Origin: Epiperipatus broadwayi
Lineage: Eukaryota; Onychophora; Udeonychophora; Euonychophora; Peripatidae
DNA: 64,000 nt
NCBI GenBank assembly: GCA_028023455.1
Contig: JAQFVV010012416.1
Location: 1,102,767-1,166,766, forward strand
Reading direction: 5' to 3'
The translations under genes and the position numbers were made by a program. The first letter of the stretch is position 1, and the number at the start of each line of letters is the position of its first letter. Positions 57,437 to 64,000 of the stretch are shown here, piece after piece. A model generated the notes under the pieces. The model saw nothing but the letters and a program-made list of their open reading frames with translations, did no database searches and had not been told where the DNA came from.

Positions 57437-60400
57437 ATGAACTATAAAATTGCAGGGATTAATGTCCGTGGCCTCAACTCATTGGCCCGTGCTCACGCAA
57501 TTAGAAATTGGATAAGCATTAACTCTCCCCACATCCTTCTAATGGGGGAAACCAAATTCCATAATAACACTGACACTAAAATAGAAACATTAATTGCCAC
57601 TATGGGCTTCATTAAATTTTCAGTTGGACATCCAGCAGCGGGAGAGGTTGGAGTATTAATTAACAAAAAATTTCCTCCAAACAAATTCTGTATTCTCTAT
57701 TTGGATAACAACTTAATCTTATTAGAAATAGACTATTGGGGCTACAGCATAAATCTAGCTTATATATACACTTCAAACAATCCTACTATCTATCACAAAA
57801 TAATTCAGATTTTAAATGCTATCCTTAGCAACAAATCAGGCTCTTTACTTATATTGGGAGATTTTAACACCACATATGGTCGCTTTAACCTAAAATTTCT
57901 TCCACTGATAAATAGAAACTTGATGTGTGGGGAAGGATTCCTTCCTCCCGGATCCTACTCCTTTTACACCAAATCCCACCAAACCCTACTAGACCTCTTA
58001 TATTATTCACCAGATTTACATTTTCATCTAAATGCAAAACTTTTACTGGTGTCGTTTTCGGACCATATGGCCCTTGTAGTTACTCTTGAAACCATGGCTG
58101 GCTTCCCAACCCCAGAGGCTCTTCACAAAACCATGTGGATGGTAACAAAATCAAACATGACAGAGGCCATAGTGTCCGAATCTTATATATATTTTCACAA
58201 AATCAACATCCTTTCAAGACCAGCTGAAAAAGCCTGGTTTTCATTTATAGGCATCCTACGCACAATATTAAAACACCACACCATGAAAGTCAAAGGCCCT
58301 AAAGGCCTCTTCAGAGATCTTTTACAAATAGAGAATCGGCTTCAGATGCTCCAAGTCAACCTATCAAAACACAAGATATATATAGTCTTAAAAACCTATA
58401 CCGATCAAGACAAAAATCCCTGGCTTAATACCTATCCATTAGCAGAGCCGAATGCTATTTATCACAACAACATCACTGAACAAAAAGCTACTTGAGATGG
58501 GCACTTGGGAGGGAAAAATAACAAAATCACTCCCACCTCCATCATTGCAGATGGGAAAACCTTACTGAGAACACCTATGATGAACACAATAAAAGAACAC
58601 TTCCGGCAAAGAATGCAAACCGCAATCTTCAATGGCACACAATCCTGGTCTGAAGTTGATCCACAGGCACCACATGGGATCACAGAAAACCTACTCCAAC
58701 AGAAAATATCTTCCCTTCCAGATGGTGTACATCCTGGATTACATGGAATTTCCAGATTCCTAATCCTACACCTCAATCAATTTGCAATTCCCATAATGAA
58801 GAAGATGGTGAATTACCTAGCAACTGGTAATAGAGTGATACCTAACCTTTACCCAGTGGCGCTAGTTCCATTTATAAAAAAAAATCAGGTTATGGATCTC
58901 TCAAACATCAGACCTATTTCCATGACACCCCTGCTAATTAAAATTGTAGAGTATGTGATCAAAGACCTCATCCAACCAAATGTCTTAAAACACATATCTA
59001 ACAACCAATATGCCAAGAAGGGATCCTCTACTGCACATGCAATGGGCAACATAATCTCCATCATTGACTATGTCAGAATCCACCGGAAGTCAGGCCCAAT
59101 AGCTATTCAACTGGACATTGCTACAGCCTTTGACTCGGTACATATAGACATACTCTTAAATATTTTGGCCGAGTATGATGTTCCTGCAGCTGCTGTTCAG
59201 ATCATAAGCAACTTATTACTATACAAGAGGGAAATTTTTATCACTATGGATGGTAATATCACCTCCGGATTTAAACCAATACAAGCTCTCCCTCAGTGTT
59301 GGCCCCTCAGTGCCCTATGCCTCATTGCATATATAAATCCTCTCCTGATGGATTTGGAAAAAAATCTACCAGGTCTTTTTATACCCAATTTAAGCAGAGA
59401 ATTCAACATGTTTGCCTACATGGATGATGTAATGATCATCCTACCATCAAGAAAACATATTCCTTTGCTACAAACAATATTAAGCCGCTATACTAAGAAA
59501 TACAGGCTGCAATTCAACCCCAGCAAGTCTGCCTCCTGGCAAATTGTTTCAGGAAGGAAAATTAACACCCTCTTCTCTGCCAAGCCACAGAGATATCTTG
59601 GGTTTTCCATATTCAAATCTACCACAGCAATGACCAAAGAAATTCAGGATAACATCCTAGAAACAACAAACAAATTCATCACTTCCTTGTCACAAGTCTA
59701 CCTTTCCCTCCCTGGCAAGGTAGCACTAATTAACATGAATGTGATGCCAAAAATAGCATACTTTCTTCCATTTATCAAATGCAACAAAAGCTTCATAAAT
59801 GAAATAAATGGCTTGTGCTCAAGGCTTTTCTGGAAAGGTAAAATGGTCGCGATCAGCTCAAAGGCACTCAGCGACCACGAAAGCTAAATGGTCTTGCTCT
59901 CCTCTCCATTCAGGCATTGATTTACCAAAAAACCCACAATGTCATACACAACTTGGTAGCATCATATGGTTTTAACACAATTCTCCAAAAAACTTTCCTT
60001 CAAAAGGTAACACCCACTGACCGACCCCCACCAGACAGACAAACATGGATCACTAGAAACACAAGCTTTATCAAACAGCACTGCCCAATAAATGACTCCA
60101 CATTCAATTCTAAAATTTTATTATGGCAAGCATACACAATCCTCCATCCAATCTTACATCCTATAATCAACACATTTTATTACAATAATTAGAAACTGGT
60201 ATCCAACTTTAAAAGATGGAGTCTAGAGGCCAAATACCTAGACTTCCTCATTAAATACAACATTAATGGACTACCTACTAATCACTTCCTCTTTTACAAA
60301 CGTGGTCACAACATAGACCCTACTTGCAGCATTTGCATGAACGGCGATGAGACATTGGAACACCTTTTCTCACAATGTATGGGATTCAGAGTGATCCGAG

Positions 60401-60673
60401 AAATCATACTCTCCAACACCAAGATAGATTTCCAACTGATCTCATCTCTGAAAGATAGTATCAATACTAAAACCTATCCAATAATACGTCTCTCGGTGTT
60501 TTTGAACTATGCCATATGGGTTACACGTTGTAAACTAATCATGGAACACCCACAACCTAATATAAAACAGGTTTTTTTCCAAAACAATGATTAAAATCCA
60601 AAAGAGAGACCAACTCCTGGCATCGTCGAAAACATTTGAAGACACTTGGACATTATACAATATGCCAAACTAA
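57437..60673 (+). pseudogene. LINE ORF2 (endonuclease-reverse transcriptase), inactivated
   Basis: It starts at 57437 (MNYKIAGINVRGLNS). Endonuclease blocks: LLMGETKFH, LLILGDFNTTY near 57860 and FSDHMALVV near 58055. A frameshift near 58430-58500 separates it from the reverse transcriptase frame (58505-59887): YPVALVPFIKK, IRPISMTPLL, QLDIATAFDSV (first catalytic Asp), PQCWPLSALC (G of PQG mutated to C), AYMDDVMII (active-site box near 59420). Stops or shifts at about 59885, 60190 and 60330 split the C-terminal region, which ends with the finger CSICMNGDETLEH ... QC near 60330-60380 and stops at 60671-60673. The domain order equals that of the minus copy. Confidence 0.85.
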
Positions 60674-60855
60674 CAACAAGGCAAAAGGGGGGGGGGGGGG
60701 CTAACAATCAGATAACAAATATGTGAAAGATCTAATGTTCATACCATATTGGACAACATAGACTCATCAGAACCCAAATGGAAATAACAAGATAGTTAGA
60801 ACAACAATGTAAACCCCAATTGTATGATTACACATCACTGTATACATTAGAAATA

Positions 60856-61086
60856 ATAAATTATTATTGAAACTAATTATATTAATCGTCATTTAAACTC
60901 ATTTATGTATTTATATATTTGTTATGGTGCAATACTGTAATTGGCTTTATGTTGTAGTTTTGTACGGTAAATAAATTATTATTGAAACTAATTATATTAA
61001 TCGTCATTTAAACTCATTTATGTATTTATATATTTGTTATGGTGCAATACTGTAATTGGCTTTATGTTGTAGTTTTGTACGGTAAA
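60856..61086 (+). repeat. 115-bp tandem duplication of a LINE 3'-tail-like sequence
   Basis: Two units, 60856-60970 and 60971-61086, are nearly identical. Each contains TTATTATTGAAACTAATT, GGTGCAATACTGTAATTGGC and TTTTGTACGGTAAATAAA. The second is followed by GAATT repeats and then the ATT microsatellite. The GGTAAATAAATGAATTGAATT end resembles 3' ends of Jockey/CR1-type LINEs, so it may not belong to the L1/Tx1-like element. Confidence 0.85.
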
Positions 61087-61103
61087 TAAATGAATTGAAT
61101 TGA

Positions 61104-61324
<221 letters not shown>

Positions 61325-61419
61325 GTTTCAAAGGATAAACTTTATTAGTATTCTAAATGGTTATAAAAGTTACATTTGACTACATAGTTCTTATATATAA
61401 ATTGGTTTCACAAAACTAT

Positions 61420-61421
<2 letters not shown>

Positions 61422-61491
<70 letters not shown>
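61422..61491. repeat. (ATT)n(GTT)n compound microsatellite
   Basis: About 14 ATT units followed by 9 GTT units. Confidence 0.95.
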
Positions 61492-61492
<1 letters not shown>

Positions 61493-62830
61493 CCATATAC
61501 ATAGAACCTTAATTCATGGTCTCTATATCCACATTCTGGGCATTGTGTTTAAGTGACAACATAAGTAGATCATATTATTTTTCAAAGCATCTTGAATTTT
61601 CCAGTTATTGCAGATGTCCTAGATAAACTTTTCATCTACAATTAGTTTTTAATACAATGTAAATGGAAAATCACTCCTGACTTTTGAGCCACAGTACATT
61701 TCTTCTAAAGATTTTGTTAAATATTTCAAAAATAGAGTAAGATATTTTAAATAATGATTAAATAAAAAGTCTCTAGTACCAATTAAAGAAAGAATAAAGT
61801 GGAAGCTATTAATACAATCACTATGAATATTTGGAGCTAATATGCTTAATGATTATTCCTCCTAAATAAGACATTTAAACAAAAAAACATTTTTTAGATA
61901 TTACAATAGGGTGTTATTCATCTCACCTCATCCAAAATTTTCACCTATATTAAAAAAAAATTTCTAATCAAATCTGATAGCAAACATATTTCTAACCTTA
62001 GTATCCATGCATTTTTATGCAACCAAAACCATAAAGCCCTTATATAGGTGACCTCTTTATATATTATAAGGATTTGAAAATTAATCAGTCTGTATTAATT
62101 GACGATTTAAATTTATAATAATAACAACAACAAGAATAATAATAATAATAACAACAACAATAATAAAAATAATAACAACAACACATTTTGTCCGCTATGG
62201 TGCACAAGGTGTATTTTTATCTGCAATTACAAACCCAGATGACATGCAAATATAATACTAAACAAATTGGAGCAACTGAGACTCAGTGATAAGAAGATTG
62301 CACCATTACATATTTTTGCTGTCACTTGGGCACACAAGAAACAAAGATCCATCTTGCAGAATGTTACAATCAATGAAGAACCCAATATCTAATCAGAAAT
62401 ACTGACAAACAAGTAAATTTATTTACAAGAAATGATCCCTTTGAACAGTGTATTCAAAGAAAATTAGTTTTTTAATACTGCATAATAAGGATTCATAACA
62501 ATTTGAAGACCCACAATAATGTAATCAACATGTAATCACATGTCACACCTGTAACTTTTCTATTTTTCTCACACTATCTTATTCATGTGAAATTTGAGAC
62601 AAGTGTAACATAGTTTTTAATAAAGTCTTTGGAACAACTACTACTAGTAGTTTTAAAATGAACTTTTATTAGGTAATATGGAGATTACAAGTTTTTTAAA
62701 AAATAATTTGGAAATGACTTAAAATTTAACTAGATATTACAAGATGAATTGTAAAAGAACAAACAAATAAAATAATTGCATATATCATAAGAAGTACATT
62801 TGGTATATATATAAGACTTGTGGAAAAAAA
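61492..62830. other. AT-rich DNA with a compound AAT/AAC repeat
   Basis: 62116-62182 is an imperfect AAT/AAC trinucleotide tract. Nothing else is recognised. Confidence 0.45.
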
Positions 62831-62834
62831 ACAA

Positions 62835-63340
62835 TGAGAAAGAACTAATTATTTATAATGGAGCTAGTAGAGAAATACAGTTCAACATAGTATCAACAAT
62901 ATCTGGAGGGTAAATGCCCCAACTCTATAATTTTTAAATTTTTTGTAATTGCAATTTCCTGGATGTAGGATTGAAGCAAAAATGTCTACTTAAGAATGAA
63001 AGAATGAATATAAGAAAAATAATGACTCTAACTGATGGAGAAAGGCCTTGTTTTATGCTATCAGTGGTGATAGAGGAAATATTCACTTTGGTGATTGACT
63101 CAATGATATTTGTATATGTACGAAGAGCAGGACATTGAAACAGAAAACGAATTCTTTCTTCAGTTAAAGAGAGCAAAGATTCTATATTCTTTACAATAAA
63201 AACTGACTAGTAGGTAAAACTTCTAAATTGATTTTGATGAGGAAATCAAGATATTTTGGTTTGAGATACCAGAATTTGGATTTTGACATATCTGTTTATA
63301 TGTGGCATTAAGTAAAGACAGTGGTTGAGGTTGATTAACA
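62835..63340 (-). pseudogene. 3' end of a decayed LINE, same family as 1010-1620
   Basis: Minus strand: FWYLKPKYLDFLIKINLEVLPT near 63285-63210, then a finger region with FQCPALRTYTNIIES near 63140-63095, then SPSVRVIIFL and HFCFNPTSRKLQLQK near 62980-62935. The 3' part ends with AGCTCCATTATAAATAATTA, matching CCCCATTATAAGTAGATAAT near 1508. The shared peptides define a LINE family in which only the tail survives at both sites. Confidence 0.75.
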
Positions 63341-63365
63341 TTACGTGACATAATATAAGCCTACT

Positions 63366-63472
63366 AAAAGAAGTCTACTACTACTACTGCTATGGCTGCT
63401 GCTATTCCTGCTGTTGCTACTTCTACTGCTATTACTACTATTAGTAGCATTACTATTACTACTACTATTCAT
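63366..63472. repeat. Imperfect CTA/CTG trinucleotide repeat
   Basis: Mixed CTACTACTA, GCTGCTGCTA and ATTACTACTA units over about 105 bp. No frame of interest. Confidence 0.85.
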
Positions 63473-63636
63473 CTATTTTAAAATCCTAATAACAATAGCA
63501 ATGATATACAAAATATCAATGTGTTTTTCCTTTTAATCTTCCTTTAAGTTTATTTTTAATATAATAACCTACATACTGACTAAAATTTGAATCATTTTAA
63601 AGATTCAAATAAACAACGTTTCTACAAACGTTTTTT

Positions 63637-63749
63637 AAAGCATTGTTAACCGAGAGGTCATCGCAACTGCCTTGCAAGCAAGTAGTTGGTTGCAGACAGT
63701 TGTGGGTTCGCGTCCTGGCGCGATGCTATGACATATGAAAAAAAAAATG
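63637..63749 (+). repeat. tRNA-Gly-derived short SINE, long-variant
   Basis: AAGCATTGTTAACCGAGAGG, CTGCCTTGCAAGCAAG, the extra TAGTTGGTTGCAGACAGTTG segment, GGGTTCGCGTCCTGGCGCG, then CTATGACATATG and a 10-bp A-run. The same extra segment is in the 49389 copy, defining a subfamily. No clear target duplication was seen. Confidence 0.75.
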
Positions 63750-64000
63750 TCAATTAGTCATTAAGAAATCCTAAAAAATAATTTGGTCAACTTTTGTGGC
63801 TCATTCTAATTATACAGTGATTTATAATAAACACACTAAGAATATAATATAAAGAATAATCAGGAAACGTAAATATATTATAAAATTATAATGCATTAAA
63901 ATTTCTTCAGTAATAATTAGCCAAGAATTTTCTATGAAACTAAATAAATGTCTTCCAATGTGAATATTATGTCAAATTTGGAATGCAAATAGTTATACAT

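Larger units (their letters stand above)
54145..60866 (+). mobile_element. Second copy of the L1/Tx1-like LINE, plus strand, interrupted and decayed
   Basis: Same order as the minus-strand copy: leader with ATACAAGG, ORF1 (from 54200), ORF2 (57437-60673), then a 3' region ending near AATAAATTATTATTGAAAC. An unrelated segment of about 680 bp interrupts ORF1 (about 54840-55525). Both ORFs carry frameshifts and stops. The 3' border is uncertain because another 3'-tail-like sequence and microsatellite follow. No target duplication was found. Confidence 0.8.

Overview
The window looks like AT-rich nuclear DNA from an animal, probably an invertebrate. There are no operons or bacterial genes. I found no convincing host protein-coding gene and no intact structural RNA gene. 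What can be recognised is almost all repetitive: non-LTR retrotransposons, DNA transposon remnants, fold-back elements, very short tRNA-derived SINEs, long ATT/AAT microsatellites, and two families of repeats that carry hammerhead ribozyme motifs. The transposon families (Tc1/mariner, pogo/Tigger-like, Merlin, RTE-like and L1/Tx1-like LINEs) fit a metazoan. The species cannot be named from this sequence.

Layout. 1-1.6 kb: a 430-bp AAT microsatellite and the 3' end of an old LINE. 1.87-9.03 kb: a Merlin-type DNA transposon remnant. Its right terminal inverted repeat was split by a 6.2-kb LINE on the minus strand, with a 12-bp target duplication on each side. That LINE keeps an 852-codon ORF1, but its ORF2 is broken. 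9.2-10.1 kb: two 3' fragments of other LINEs. 10.9-11.4 kb: a repeat with a hammerhead motif. 14.6-15.1, 18.6-19.2 and 19.6-20.7 kb: DNA elements with inverted repeats, including a pogo-like element with TA duplications. 21.9, 26.9-27.3, 32.3-32.5, 40.4 and 46.0 kb: copies of a second hammerhead family. 31.0-31.7, 38.8, 48.5 and 50.3 kb: more copies of the first hammerhead family. 34.6-36.1 kb: a dead Tc1/mariner element. 43.9-45.5 kb: simple and nested palindromes. 47.2-48.4 kb: more RTE-like fragments. 53.0-54.0 kb: a Jockey/CR1-like reverse transcriptase fragment. 54.2-60.9 kb: a second copy of the L1/Tx1-like LINE on the plus strand, interrupted and frameshifted. 61.1-63.5 kb: microsatellites and a second copy of the old LINE 3' end. 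Seven copies of a SINE derived from tRNA-Gly are scattered from 24.9 to 63.7 kb, most with visible target duplications.

The most interesting content is the set of hammerhead motifs. The copy at 40393-40455 (minus strand) has every conserved core base and three pairing stems. The 460-bp repeat family has a compensated hammerhead fold beside a tRNA-like B-box. It also shows head/tail junctions as expected of a tandem or circular template, which resembles the retrozymes and Penelope-like repeats known from other genomes. Coordinates of decayed repeats are approximate, since all alignments were made by eye within the window.
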